A stretch of 64,000 nucleotides of DNA from Spisula solida (GCA_947247005.1 OX365954.1:2806001-2870000), one strand, 5' to 3'; counted from the stretch's first letter, positions 28,591 through 35,532 are shown. Numbers and translations are program-made. Notes: generated by a model from the sequence alone, not told the origin.

Positions 28591-30120
28591 CCGTCTGTCC
28601 GTCCGTCCGTCCGTCCGTCCGACCGTCCGTCCGTCCGTCCGTCCGTCCGTAGACGCATTCTTGTGGACGCAACTCCTACAGTTTTGGCAGGATTTCGCTC
28701 GAACTTTCACAGATGAACAACCTCAACATATAGATGTGCATGAAGAAAGGAATTTGCCCTGCGATGAATGTTGGCAGAATTATGGCCCTTTGCTGGCGGG
28801 GGTTTATTAGTCTGTCGAATGGCGACAGCTCTAGTTATTATATTATTAGTGGGGGAGACATATTGATTTTGTGCTGGATGTCTGTCTGTCCATGTGGATT
28901 GATTTTACCAAATTTGTCTGCACTCCTCCTTAACTACTGGTCTCATTTCAATGAAACTATATGAATGCTTGGAAGTAAGCCTTGTTGTGCATTATAGTCA
29001 GGAATTTTAGGTTTGATGGTTTTTGCTGGAGACCCACATGTTTGTGTCAAAAACAATCTAGTTACCTATTGCAAATGTTTCAGTGACAACATGTGTATTT
29101 CAATATTGATCTATTACTTTTCAGGTGTGGCCGATTGCCTCATACCCAGTAGCTGAGATAAACAATCAGTCAGTCAAAATGGTGAACACACATAGAACAA
29201 AATGGCCCAATCAACTGATACATAAACAGGTAAACTTTGTAGAACAATTCTCACCCCATATTTCCTGACATGGAAGCTCCATCCTTCTGAGGAATATGAT
29301 GTCGATTTTCCTCCACAAGTGGAAAAGTTGTTGGTTCATTGTGGAAAGAAAAGCCGCTGGTTCATTGCGGAAATTGTTGGTTCAATGGGAAAAGAAAAGT
29401 TGTTGGTTGATTGTGGAAGGAAAATTTAGTCCTGCTTATTATACCACTATTGATTAATATACCGTACAGCGGAGTTTGATCAGCTGACTTATATAACGGA
29501 AAAAATTGTCGAGAAACACTGAAAAAAGCACCCTGTAAGTACGAGCCATAGTGATAGAGTATCAGCCTCCTGGTATGAAAGTTGTGAGTTCAAACCCCTT
29601 TTTAGCTCGCCTAACCTGCTTGTCATCAGGTGAGCGCTATAGGGCCAATGGCCCTCTTGTTGGATGTGCATGTTGCTGAATTGCGAACATCACAATCCCT
29701 GATGTAACCAACCAACAAAACAGCAAGAGTCACTTGGTAATTAAAAGTCAATTTCAACCCTGCAACACATGTTGATGATTGAAGGCATGTTTTGGATTGA
29801 ATATTTCCTGTATTTAAAGCTTTTCCAATCATAAACTAACTGTAAAAAGAATAGTGACAGCTGTTGAGTTTTGTCCTGACATTGCCATTCAAAGTTTTCA
29901 ACATGTTTTTGCATGAACTTTATCATTTTCCCTTGGTTTATTGATACATTTATGTTAAAACTATTTATTTCAGCGTCAGACATTGAGAGGGGTACCTGTC
30001 ACAGAAGTGGAATACAAATGGGATGATTTCAAGTCGCGTTACTGGGTTTATGGAACAGAGAACCAGGTGTATGCTCCTGATTACCCGCAACAATGCTGCT
30101 GTGGATGCTCTGTGTTATAA
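2097..30120 (+). CDS. ssuh2: SSUH2 (SSU-2 homologue), complete, 11 coding exons
   Basis: Coding exons: 2097-2112, 14671-14700, 20349-20504, 21170-21236, 24613-24742, 25620-25805, 26577-26743, 27411-27503, 28229-28331, 29125-29229, 29974-30120. They join in frame with GT/AG borders into 1200 nt, 399 residues. Seen: an acidic, Pro/Lys-rich N-terminus (residues 1-90), then a cysteine-rich domain at about 197-268 with five CxxC pairs (C197/C200, C208/C211, C242/C245, C252/C255, C263/C266) and CxGxG-like spacing as in the DnaJ zinc domain, then a C-terminal domain ending CCCGCSVL. Family knowledge: this layout is that of SSUH2/SSU-2, a metazoan protein whose biochemistry is poorly defined; human SSUH2 has been linked to dentin dysplasia. 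Inference: zinc binding, and lipid anchoring through the CSVL end. No catalytic domain is visible. The introns are unusually repeat-rich. Confidence 0.93.
2873..3066. mobile_element. Dispersed TIR-type repeat, family CACAAAGCATCTTAAG, copy 1
   Basis: GGGCTGGTATTCACAAAGC at 2878 and most of the following 190 bp recur at 23955-24200, with the middle part in the reverse orientation. Derived relatives occur at 42416 and 44036. The ends are inversely related, as in a MITE. Confidence 0.6.
3071..3867. repeat. 43-bp C-rich minisatellite, about 18 copies (SSUH2 intron 1)
   Basis: The unit contains CTTAGAGCTATAACC, CCCTCCCCGTTATCCCC and TTTGTTTATG. Copies differ mainly by CTACTCCCC versus CCCCTCCCC and by C-run length. 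Each unit has three runs of four or more C, so the - strand is G-quadruplex-prone and the + strand i-motif-prone. A stray half unit occurs near 5015. Confidence 0.95.
4016..4137. mobile_element. Hairpin MITE with about 50-bp arms
   Basis: CACAGGGGATT then ACACATAATTTATTTTTG at the left is mirrored by AAAATTATGTGT then AATCCCCTGTG at the right. It is flanked by near-identical GCTAGAAT(T)C direct repeats (4007 and 4138), a likely target-site duplication. Confidence 0.75.
4388..4579. repeat. 24-bp tandem repeat, exactly 8 copies
   Basis: The unit GATGATGTCAGATAAACAATGTAT repeats eight times with essentially no divergence. Because 24 is divisible by 3, it makes open frames on both strands (MMSDKQC repeats and SYIVYLTS repeats). 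No splice or start context supports translation. Confidence 0.95.
4610..4900. repeat. Diverged repeats of a CAGATAA...CTAGCTCGCTTCG motif
   Basis: CAGATAAxxAATGxATTTTT followed by CTAGCTCxCTTCG recurs near 4655, 4760 and 4832, and the CTTCGCTCG part also near 3940 and 4255. These look like older relatives of the expanded 24-bp unit. Confidence 0.5.
5513..5606. repeat. Dispersed repeat shared with 58680-58800
   Basis: TAGGTAGCCCAATGA, CAGGGGAA, GGTCAAAGGGTGGCTGAAC, TGCTGAAAGCAGC and AATTGGTAAC occur in the same order at both places, upstream of the transposon-derived frame at 58846. Confidence 0.7.
5986..6931. mobile_element. Non-autonomous mariner-like element, 946 bp
   Basis: The first 22 bases, CGAGGGGTGATC through ATATTCG, are an exact inverse of the last 22; the element is flanked by TA on both sides (5984-5985 and 6932-6933). 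TA target and CGAGGG ends are typical of IS630-Tc1-mariner elements. The interior has no intact transposase frame. The perfect ends suggest fairly recent movement. It lies in SSUH2 intron 1. Confidence 0.85.
6969..7105 (+). mobile_element. tRNA-derived SINE, copy 1
   Basis: A-box-like TGGTTAGTGCACTGG and B-box GGTTCGAGTCC at 7018-7028, followed by a non-tRNA body with GATGAAxATTTGATA and TTTTCCTCTAC. The same head and body recur at 44650. No CCA-like mature end or downstream T-run supports a functional tRNA. Confidence 0.7.
7797..7872 (+). tRNA. Degenerate tRNA-Arg-like sequence
   Basis: ACGTGGCCCAACGGATAAGGCG resembles the 5' half of arginine tRNAs and AGGTTCGATCC the T arm. The anticodon arm does not fold well and the acceptor stem is weak, so this is probably a tRNA pseudogene or SINE head. 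Confidence 0.4.
8469..8542 (-). tRNA. tRNA-like sequence, possible pseudogene
   Basis: On the - strand GCTGGCTCAATCGGTAGAGAG (A box, D arm) and GCGGGTTCAAGTCC (B box, T arm) are well formed with near-normal spacing. The acceptor stem pairs poorly. A possible anticodon TTC is uncertain. Confidence 0.4.
9381..9545. mobile_element. Partial MITE, TACTGTAAATCACTT family
   Basis: TACTGTAAATCACTT followed by TTTCGCGA-rich sequence, matching the left part of the complete copy at 47321-47522. The right terminus is not found. Confidence 0.55.
10240..11130. repeat. Dispersed repeat with a ~155-bp internal tandem array, about 5 units
   Basis: Each unit carries GTCATTTATTGTxxGATTTG, CGGTGTGTCATxCGAAAxA, TCAAAGGTCAAGGTCACAC and GGCCATAATTGAGCTTGTC. 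It opens with a GTCGGTCCGTCTGTCC tract. Open frames here come from the repeats and are not credited as genes. SSUH2 intron 1. Confidence 0.85.
11663..11790. mobile_element. Hairpin MITE, family GAGCAxGTTATAxxCTGG, copy 1
   Basis: GGAGCATGTTATA, then CCTGGTTCCCG at the left, is mirrored by CGGGAACCAGAC then CAGTCTGCTCC at the right. A second copy occurs at 35533-35646. Confidence 0.7.
12342..12456. mobile_element. Short MITE flanked by 13-bp direct repeats
   Basis: CAGGTAACTG...CAGTTACCT ends, about 90 bp apart, sit between two exact copies of GGTCAGGAGCACA (12342-12354 and 12444-12456). The ends resemble those of the larger hairpin at 17263. Confidence 0.55.
12654..12666 (+). CDS. ssuh2: SSUH2 candidate alternative first exon 1b
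   Basis: ATGTCGCAACCAG followed by gtaaat. It encodes MSQP plus one base and also ends in phase 1, so it joins in frame to the exon at 14671 to give MSQPGEYDPDETPG. No acceptor-like tract is needed if it is a first exon. It lies 2 kb before exon 2, against 12.6 kb for exon 1a. No strong core promoter motif is seen upstream, so the call rests on the start codon, phase and donor only. Confidence 0.55.
13395..13480 (+). tRNA. tRNA-Leu-like degenerate sequence
   Basis: AGCTGGGTGGTCTAATGCG (A box) and AGGTTTGAATCC (B box) are separated by a length that would allow a long variable arm, as in class II tRNAs. Stems are poor, so a pseudogene or SINE head is likelier than a working tRNA. Confidence 0.3.
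13502..13735. mobile_element. MITE, TTTTATCAAAGCACTTAC family, copy 1
   Basis: TTTTATCAAAGCACTTAC at the left is inverted as GTAAGTGCTTTGATAAAA at the right. The interior (GAACTCCTACAAACCATAT and flanks) is shared with a copy at 35929-36141. Confidence 0.85.
14671..14700 (+). CDS. ssuh2: SSUH2 exon 2
   Basis: Thirty bases between a cttgcag acceptor and a gtaagt donor, encoding EYDPDETPG with split codons at both ends (phase 1 in, phase 1 out). It is the first exon shared by both candidate starts. Confidence 0.9.
15072..15246 (+). mobile_element. MITE-like repeat, GTAAACCAAGAAATTATTTCGC family
   Basis: TACCGTAAACCAAGAAAT at the left end, then sequence with AATATGGACATTGC and TTCGCCAAA. The same sequence is found in reverse orientation at 49188-49374. 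The 3' terminus is unclear. Confidence 0.6.
15436..15535 (+). tRNA. tRNA-like sequence with intervening insertion
   Basis: GACAGCGTGGCCTAGTGGTTAGG (acceptor and D arm) and GGGTTCGAGTCCGCTGCT (T arm and acceptor). CAGCG can pair with CGCTG. About 40 bases separate the arms, more than a normal anticodon arm, so it is either an intron-containing tRNA or a tRNA pseudogene. Confidence 0.4.
16013..16082 (-). tRNA. tRNA-like sequence (minus strand)
   Basis: On the - strand ATGGCGCAGTAGGCTAAGC (A box) and TGGGTTCGAATCCCACC (near-perfect T arm). The anticodon arm is unclear because of a T-rich insertion. Confidence 0.4.
16320..16400 (-). mobile_element. Probable 3' tail of a non-LTR retroelement
   Basis: On the - strand CCAATAAACTTTGAAC followed by TTTGAACTTGA: an AATAAA-like signal running into a short (TTTGAAC)n tail, as in CR1/RTE-type elements. 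No coding part is seen. Confidence 0.35.
16605..16710. mobile_element. Hairpin MITE, GTCTAGACAGTACAT ends
   Basis: GTCTAGACAGTACAT at 16612 is exactly inverted as ATGTACTGTCTAGAC at 16689, and AAGGT continues the match outward. About 106 bp, no coding content. Confidence 0.7.
17263..17406. mobile_element. Hairpin MITE with arms of about 65 bp
   Basis: CACAGGTAACT at the left and AGTTACCTGTG at the right bound two long imperfect arms that include TTTTTGTAAAATTTATAT and its inverse. Transcribed RNA would form a long hairpin. SSUH2 intron 2. Confidence 0.75.
18440..18640 (-). pseudogene. LINE reverse-transcriptase fragment
   Basis: On the - strand the frame reads NTVGTVLLDLSKAYDMVNHT, then LLLEKLDLYHCSPLALQWFK and SYLSNRHQLRF before a stop at the 3' side. 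DLSKAYD-x-V-x-H is RT motif A (first catalytic Asp) of CR1/jockey-like non-LTR retrotransposons. Only this core fragment is left; upstream sequence is interrupted by a stop. Confidence 0.8.
19222..19436. mobile_element. MITE with TATAGTCCAGT ends
   Basis: TATAGTCCAGTCAGGATA at the left is inverted, with two mismatches, as TATCCTAACTGGACTATA at the right; TA borders both ends. About 215 bp, non-coding. SSUH2 intron 2. Confidence 0.75.
19998..20270. mobile_element. Truncated mariner-like end
   Basis: TATACGAGGGTATATCTAAA then AGTAATGTCAC resembles mariner terminal repeats. No matching opposite end or transposase was found; the right limit is approximate. Confidence 0.35.
20349..20504 (+). CDS. 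ssuh2: SSUH2 exon 3
   Basis: Acceptor ttgtag, donor gtaagt, 156 nt, phase 1 to phase 1. It encodes a highly charged stretch (residues 17-67) with a Lys-rich run followed by FEDVPGYGGLAFRAD. The Lys-rich part is probably disordered. Confidence 0.93.
20544..20812 (+). repeat. Dispersed repeat, GGGGCATACATGTTTTACAA family, copy 1
   Basis: GTTGGTCAGT, TAGACCAAAxGGT, ATGGAGGTTGG, AGATGACxCxxATTGATTTT and GGGGCATACATGTTTTACAA occur in the same order at 33684-33946. SSUH2 intron 3. Confidence 0.75.
21170..21236 (+). CDS. ssuh2: SSUH2 exon 4
   Basis: Acceptor attacag, donor gtaagt, 67 nt, phase 1 in and phase 2 out. It encodes a Pro-rich linker (PPNPPTGPQGTPPPMTFT). Confidence 0.92.
21790..23710. 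repeat. Nested tandem duplication in SSUH2 intron 4
   Basis: Two ~1-kb units (about 21790-22760 and 22800-23710) both begin ACCATTCATTGAAATAGGTG and both end with ACCGGAAACTCC, GAGACAATATGAGATTACTG and GACAGTAATTAAA. Inside each are two or three ~190-205-bp subunits with AATACATCCCTGCTCG, TTTTATGCACAATT, GAATTCAAAATACGCC and AAGGATCTCGAAATGTA. Confidence 0.85.
23955..24205. mobile_element. CACAAAGCATCTTAAG family, copy 2
   Basis: GGGCTGGTATTCACAAAGC then ATCTTAAG at the left; AACTTAAGTCAAATTTTTAAG at the right. The interior is shared with 2873-3066 but inverted, including GAAGCATTATGTAAACAGCT. Confidence 0.6.
24613..24742 (+). CDS. ssuh2: SSUH2 exon 5
   Basis: Acceptor tttcag, donor gtatgt, 130 nt, phase 2 in and phase 0 out. 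It encodes an alpha-helical-looking segment beginning SAQLSEEDCKKALEKYV. The 22-bp tandem array begins about 40 bp after the donor. Confidence 0.93.
24785..25455. repeat. 22-bp tandem array, about 30 copies (SSUH2 intron 5)
   Basis: The unit TGCCATTTTAACAGTATTTTAC varies by TGCC/CGCC/TGTC and AACAG/AATGG/AACCG. It fills most of the intron between exon 5 and exon 6. Confidence 0.95.
25620..25805 (+). CDS. ssuh2: SSUH2 exon 6
   Basis: Acceptor ttttag, donor gtctgt, exactly 62 codons, phase 0. It contains a run of five lysines and the PPQPWEI motif leading into the zinc domain. Confidence 0.93.
25863..25935 (+). mobile_element. tRNA-derived SINE head
   Basis: CCTATTGGTAGAGCATTCTC (A box) and GGGCTTGATCCCAGG (B box) lie about 45 bp apart, followed by a short A-rich non-tRNA stretch. 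SSUH2 intron 6. Confidence 0.5.
26389..26526. repeat. 16-bp tandem repeat (SSUH2 intron 6)
   Basis: GTCAGTATATGAATAT is repeated about eight times with small insertions, ending about 50 bp before exon 7. The two open frames on the - strand here are repeat artefacts. Confidence 0.9.
26577..26743 (+). CDS. ssuh2: SSUH2 exon 7 (zinc domain, first half)
   Basis: Acceptor ttttag, donor gtacgt, 167 nt, phase 0 in and phase 2 out. It holds CKDCKGRGWETCDEC, HCDGSG and CPFCNGG: CxxC pairs at residues 197/200, 208/211 and 242/245. Confidence 0.95.
27173..27404. mobile_element. MITE-like repeat, TACTGTAAACCAAAT family
   Basis: TACTGTAAACCAAATATTT at the left; a degraded inverse (ATGATTTTACAATA) at the right just before the exon 8 acceptor. 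The interior has repeated TTTCGTGG and AAATTTGTGG tracts. Confidence 0.5.
27411..27503 (+). CDS. ssuh2: SSUH2 exon 8 (zinc domain, second half)
   Basis: Acceptor ttacag, donor gtaagt, 93 nt, phase 2 to phase 2. It holds CEDCGGDGRVTCEDCEG, the fourth and fifth CxxC pairs, which close the DnaJ-like zinc region. Confidence 0.95.
28229..28331 (+). CDS. ssuh2: SSUH2 exon 9
   Basis: Acceptor tttcag, donor gtcagt, 103 nt, phase 2 in and phase 0 out. It encodes YNHNDDFILETTDMPDEL and continues to residue 316, with no cysteines. Confidence 0.93.
28531..28650. repeat. (GTCT)n/(GTCC)n microsatellite
   Basis: A TCTG-type run switches midway into a TCCG-type run, 120 bp. Such tracts sit at the edge of bivalve dispersed repeats; the sequence after it (AGACGCATTCTTGTGGACGC) fits that pattern. 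SSUH2 intron 9. Confidence 0.95.
29125..29229 (+). CDS. ssuh2: SSUH2 exon 10
   Basis: Acceptor tttcag, donor gtaaac, 35 codons, phase 0. It begins VWPIASYPVAEINNQSV. Confidence 0.93.
29270..29450. repeat. SINE-like tail with internal repeats
   Basis: TTTTCCTCCACAAGTGGA, GTTGTTGGTTCATTGTGGAA and variants are repeated three or four times. The body resembles that of the SINE at 44650 (TTTTCCTCCACATTGTGGAG). SSUH2 intron 10. Confidence 0.5.
29525..29610 (+). tRNA. tRNA-like sequence
   Basis: CATAGTGATAGAGTATCAGCC (A box) and GTGAGTTCAAACCCC (B box) with about 25 bp between. Stems are weak; probably a SINE remnant. Confidence 0.3.
29974..30120 (+). CDS. ssuh2: SSUH2 exon 11 (stop codon)
   Basis: Acceptor tttcag, 48 codons and TAA at 30118-30120. 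It encodes a segment ending CCCGCSVL. CSVL fits a CaaX box with Leu last, the preference of geranylgeranyltransferase I; the three preceding cysteines could be acylated. No AATAAA was found in the first few hundred bases downstream. Confidence 0.93.
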   Translation, partial: RQTLRGVPVTEVEYKWDDFKSRYWVYGTENQVYAPDYPQQCCCGCSVL

Positions 30121-30571
30121 ATAGTACATATACATGTAGCAGTGATACAAGGGAAATTGTAGAATATTCATTAGGATCTACATTTCAAATTGACATGATT
30201 AACTTCATCATCATGAATAATTATGTCTACGCATAAAAAGCATGCAATATATTCAACTATATACGGTTAATTATTATTCATATCAAATTGTTGATTTTGA
30301 AAAAAATGGGTCATATTTCGAAACTTAATTTTAAAATCACAGAGACTTGATTTCATGGTACATGTGTACACTGTCATCGGCAAGATCAATGCAAATTAAC
30401 CCTCATAGAAAACTTAAAGCTTTACGGTTAATCTCTTCAAGGGGGATAAATGTTGATCAATAAGTGACTACCGGGTATGTACATTGTATGGTGCGCAACT
30501 ATTACCTTAATGAACATTTGAAACAGTATTGTAATATGTAGTTTTTGTAGATATATAGGAATTGTGATATA

Positions 30572-31211
30572 CAGTCACCTCTCGTTATCTCGAATTTCAC
30601 GGGACCGTGGAAGTTACTTTGACATAACGAAAATTCGAGATAGAATTTTCAGCATCGAAGTTGCAAGTTTTCTAGTTTCTGTCATTTTACGCCGCCAGAT
30701 CGTTACGGTCGTAAGAACGACATATTTGTGAGAATTGCTTGTTGTGATATTTATGTACATGTATTCCCCCTCGAGAAAATGCATTTTATTTTAATTATTA
30801 TTTTTACAAACAATTGTTCGAGATGACATGTGTATTGATGTTTGTACATAACTCAAATTTAATGACATGTTTGCGCAAATTGTTGCAAACAAATATTTGT
30901 TCAACAATGGAAGGCGCGAAAATTACAGGTAAATCAAAGATTTCAGACTGGCGAGGTGTGAAAAATATTAGATGCTAGTCGAATACGATCAGACTTCGAG
31001 ATGAACAATAGATTTTAGGTGCAAATGAGTTAATCAGGACCAAAACAATAATTAGACATAACGAAAAATTCGAGCCGAATTCGAGCCGAAACTTCGAGAT
31101 AGGTCTCGAGATTTCATATAGACAAAGAAGGAGAAAAATCGAGACTTGATAAAAAATTCGACATAACAGAAAATTTGATATAAGCAAGTTCGAGATAACG
31201 AGAGTTGACTG
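30572..31211. mobile_element. Non-autonomous pogo/Tigger-like element, 640 bp
   Basis: CAGTCACCTCTCGTTATC then TCGAA at the left is inverted as TTCGAGATAACGAGAG then TTGACTG at the right, flanked by TA duplications (30570-30571 and 31212-31213). These ends match the pogo/Tigger pattern. The right third has several extra TTCGAGATA repeats. No transposase frame. Confidence 0.85.
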
Positions 31212-31264
31212 TACTGTAACATATTGTTTATACTACGTAATGCCTTATTATTGTGAAAAATTAC

Positions 31265-31780
31265 CACAGGAGATTTGATTGGTTGTCTCCCCTTATATAC
31301 ACACTCAATAGGGAATACAAAGGGAGAGAACTGACTATCTGGATTATTATGAGTTTTCTCCCTTTTTAGATTTATAAGCAAGATGAAGGGAGAGAACTGA
31401 CTCTATGTTGGTAAGAGTTGTCCCCTTTATATATCGAGGGCTCAGTGCAAAACTATTGTACATGCCTCTATAAATTGATGTAGTTACCAGTTTTGCACTG
31501 AGCCCTCGATATACACTTATTTGTAGACAAAGGGAAATAACTCTCTTGATTTGCATGAGTTTTCTCCCTTTATAGGGCAAAGGGAGAGAACTATCTGGAT
31601 TAGTATGAGTTCTTTCCCTTTATAGATTTAAAGGGAGACAACTGACTTTCTGGAGATTGGTTCGACTTCTCTCCCTTCTTATATAGATTAAAATGCACAC
31701 AAAGGGGGAGAACTAAGTCTGGATCGACATGAGTTCCTTCCCTTCACATGTACTTTTATAAATTGGATATACAAAGGAAG
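31265..31780. repeat. Tandem palindromic array, AAGGGAGAGAACTGACT...AGTTTTCTCCCTTT
   Basis: Five or six ~70-110-bp units each start AAAGGGAGAxAACT and end xxGAGTTxTxTCCCTTT, so each unit is itself a hairpin. One unit is interrupted by the MITE at 31429-31513. Confidence 0.8.
31429..31513. mobile_element. 85-bp hairpin MITE nested in the palindromic array
   Basis: TATCGAGGGCTCAGTGCAAA at the left is an exact inverse of TTTGCACTGAGCCCTCGATA at the right, with a loop of about 35 bp. The perfect arms imply recent insertion into the host array. Confidence 0.85.
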
Positions 31781-31884
31781 ACAGCTATTTCCTGTGGAAT
31801 TTACAAGCTTTTGTGTCTTTGTACTAGTTGTCCTACTCAGCAGGTATAGTTCTGTGCTGCAGTAACTTAATTTTACCTCATATA

Positions 31885-32323
31885 CAGGGTTCCCACGGTC
31901 AGAGAAAAGTCAGGGGAAAACATTTTTTTTCAAGGTCAGGGAAAAGTTAGGGAATTGTGAAATTAGTCAGGGAAATTTTGAAATTGAGCAAAAGTCAGGG
32001 AAAAAGAATTTTTCATTGAAGCTGTCGCTAAGTGTCATTTCCTATGAAGAAAATACCTAAGACTTAAAAAAATTCTCGCTAGCTTTGCTCACTCAGAGTA
32101 TTTCTAAGTTGTATTAAATTATTGTTAATCAATATACTGCTAACCTAAACTCGTTTGTTTCATATAGAGCAAATATAGCCTCCTTTGCTCTATTTTATTG
32201 CCATATTTTGCTCTAACAAAAAGATGCCGATGTGGCCCAATCGCTTTAAAAAGTCAGGGAAAACTGCTCTGTGATCAGGGAAAAATCGGGGAATTTTGTC
32301 TTAGATAATTTGTGGGAACCCTG
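31885..32323. mobile_element. TIR element CAGGGTTCCCAC, 439 bp
   Basis: CAGGGTTCCCAC at the left is exactly inverted as GTGGGAACCCTG at the right. The interior has many GTCAGGGAAA motifs. Related in style and in internal motif to the elements at 45705 and 46096. Confidence 0.8.
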
Positions 32324-33683
32324 GTATAGGTTGCTGCTTAAATAAGTGACAAAAATAAGCATTTGAATAGCAACCTTTTATAGAAGTTTTCATAAATATG
32401 TGTCCTTTCAACCAATATATTTTTGCTGTATATTTTACATTTTAAGTTCAGGGTAAATTTTAGAATCTGTTCATGCTGATGTTACTATCAAGCATTTATT
32501 TTTTCAGGTATTTTTATTTGTTTACTAAGTCAACATTCATTCCATTTTTAGCTTACTAGGCTTCAATTTCACGAACATACTGAAACAAATAGCTGAATGA
32601 ATTCTGTGCAGTGTGTTTTGTGTTATCGTAATTGGTAAGATAATGTAGTTCACAGATCACTAAGTACCGAGTATTCAGCAATTTATTTTTCAATTTCCAT
32701 GCAAATTATGTACCATATGACAAACATCCATTATTTTCCAATTAAACTTGTATGGAGATTGTTAACACAATATAAGCACTCTGTAAATAAATCGCTGAGA
32801 GTTTCTATGGAGTAAAGGGATAGAATATGCTTACATGGCTCCACCAATTTCCCATACTAATTGCATCAATACAAAATAGTTTTCCTCAAATGTGTTAAAA
32901 TCACTGCATATAAACCAAATTACTGTACTCATTATTGTGATACTACACAATTCAACGTGTTCTCATTATTGTGATTGAATCATCCGGTGATTTTCCATCA
33001 CTGTACTCATTATTGCAATCCTATGCAATTCAATGTGTACTCATTATTGCGATAACCGGAAGTTTCTTGAAGCAAGTAAAACGTTTTCATACATGTTAAA
33101 ATCAATGAGCATTAATTGTCATAGTTTTATATATAGTCAGAATCTGTTCTCTGTTTGTGGTGTATATCTTCTAACTTTACATGTACATGTATGCATATTT
33201 TGTTTTCTTTTTTCATGTTATATATATTTTTTTTACTTATTTTTAACCTATACTTGCTCTATTTCTACTGCATGAATTCTACTGCATTTATGATATTAAA
33301 TAATATTAACATAAATATTATGTGACTTGGTGTTATTGAAATTGATCCGGAGTGCATTTATCCCTCTCAAAACCTCATTTGTGATGGTATCTTGTATTCA
33401 ACCCCTCGTATGAGGGGTATGAGAGAAGAGAAGCTGGATTTCCTATTCTAATAGCTAAACATCAAACAAGGGACATACTGGTTACAGTTTCATTATGACA
33501 CTGTCATGGACCATACCCCTTATCTTTAAGTGGATACTGGAAAAATATAAAATACAGAAAAGAAGATACGTTGATAATATAACACGTCTTGTCCCTGGTT
33601 GTCACCTTTTACGACATCTAAGTGTCGCACTATTCTGGCACCCAGGACCAGATGTGCCAAATAGGGTATGTAGTGCCCTCATA

Positions 33684-33946
33684 TTTATGCCTCCCATCTT
33701 TGATGAGGGGATGTATTGCTTTGCACATGTTGGTCCGTCTGTTGGTCAGTAGACCAAACGGTTTCCCTTCAATAACATGAGAACGCTTGACTGTAGGATT
33801 CAACTTTACATGGAGGTTGGTCATCAGCAGGAGATGACCCTTATTGATTTTAAGGTCCGTTAGTCAAGGTCACTGTGACAATTACCATTTCAGACTATTT
33901 GGCTGCAGTGGGGGCATACATGTTTTACAAACATCTCTTGTCTCTC
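33684..33946 (+). repeat. Dispersed repeat, GGGGCATACATGTTTTACAA family, copy 2
   Basis: Same block order as at 20544-20812, diverged by scattered substitutions and small gaps. Confidence 0.75.
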
Positions 33947-34680
33947 CGTGAGTAACACAAGGGTTCCTATGAAGAATGATTCCAGTTCCAAACTTATTAA
34001 CATTCACATAAACATATATGACTAGGAACCAGGCCTATTCAGTCTGCTCTCGCATTTAGTTGCCTTTTACAACATGTAAAGAGTGATATGTCTTCTTGAC
34101 CTGGAATCCTACTCTACTACTACGCTAATAATATAAGAACACAAGAGTAAAAAATAAACATGGTTAATTATTATTTTATATCAATAAGGCCCCTTTTGCA
34201 ACAACAACAATTTCTGTCATATATATCATTACTTTTATTGCTATTATGTAAGCAATATTTCTTTGTAATGAAACAAAACAATAATAGAAGTAAAATAGTG
34301 ATAATACATGATTATATGAACATATCTACCCAACACTCAAAAATATTCAATGCATAAATTATTTCTGTTCTCCAAGCTTACATGTAGCTGATCATCAATA
34401 ATTGATCTTTGATTAAAAAATTAGTTACGTTAAACGTTTTTCCGATAACAAATTACTAGAATACTAGTATACTCCTAATACAATCAACAAAGATTTTTGA
34501 GAGTTAAGTAATATATTTCTGCATATTTGAAAGGAATAAAGCATCAGAACAGTCAAGCACCAGACCCTTGAAAGTGTTGATATGCATTACTAACACTAAT
34601 ATAGCAACTAGTATCACAATGTTTAATTATGTTTTATTTAAATACATAGTATCACCAACATTATTAGTAGATTTATAATA

Positions 34681-35244
34681 CAGTATAACCTCCCGAAACG
34701 GCACCTCTGAGAAGCGACAACCTCCGAGAAGCGGCACTTTTATTTCCCCCCGTTCGTTTTCACTCTTATTTTAACCTCCGTAGAACAACACCTCCGCAGA
34801 GCGGCAAACGGCCGTTAAAATTGTTTACCTTTTGTATGGTTTACCTCTGAGAAGCAACAGGTGTGATTTTACAACGGCATATTCACATGTGTTTACATAA
34901 ATCCATACGATGTTGTTTTCTATTTTTCGCACCTTTGAGGATTATAATAATTATTGCTCATCAGGTAACTATTGCCGATTGCTGCGGGCGTTAGTAAATT
35001 AGCGACTGTCTATGGGATCAGTTCGACAATATGACACAGTAAAACTCTATTTTCTAAAATCAAAGTCGTTATTAATAATTGTAAATGAAATATCAATCAG
35101 TATAAGAAAGGAAATTCACGTACACGTCGTGTTAATAGTTAATCACGTCGTCTAAAACTGTCAATTTCAGCATATTATGCACTGACCAAGTTACACGCGA
35201 GAGGTAAACAAATTACCGGATGTCACTCTACGGAGGTTATACTG
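34681..35244. mobile_element. Non-autonomous pogo/Tigger-like element, 564 bp
   Basis: CAGTATAACCTCC at the left, inverted as GGAGGTTATACTG at the right, both flanked by TA. The left arm has repeated CTCCGAGAAGCGGCA-like motifs. No transposase frame. Confidence 0.85.
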
Positions 35245-35532
35245 TATATGCATAGAATCATAATCTAAAGCCAATACATTTTTTTCTGTATTTCAAGAAC
35301 ACATAATTGTATATGAACAAATGCCAACCAGGTAATTACCATAGGCAGTCGGCATATAGCTTTTTTGGACATAAAACACTCCTCCCAACAAAATCGTTTT
35401 GCTGGAATGTTTAGGTCCAAAAAGGCTATGTGCTGACTGCCTATGATAAATACTATGTATAGTTGACTAGATGTGACCGATGAACTTCATCCTTTCATGT
35501 TACTGATGGGCATTAGCAATTGGTCTTTCCGA

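Noticed and set aside
28430..28810. Ser/Cys/Val/Arg-rich open frames on both strands
   Set aside because: They are readings of a GTCT/GTCC microsatellite in an SSUH2 intron.
33495..33752. 85-codon frame
   Set aside because: Its second half lies in the dispersed repeat shared with 20544-20812; the first half has no recognisable motif.
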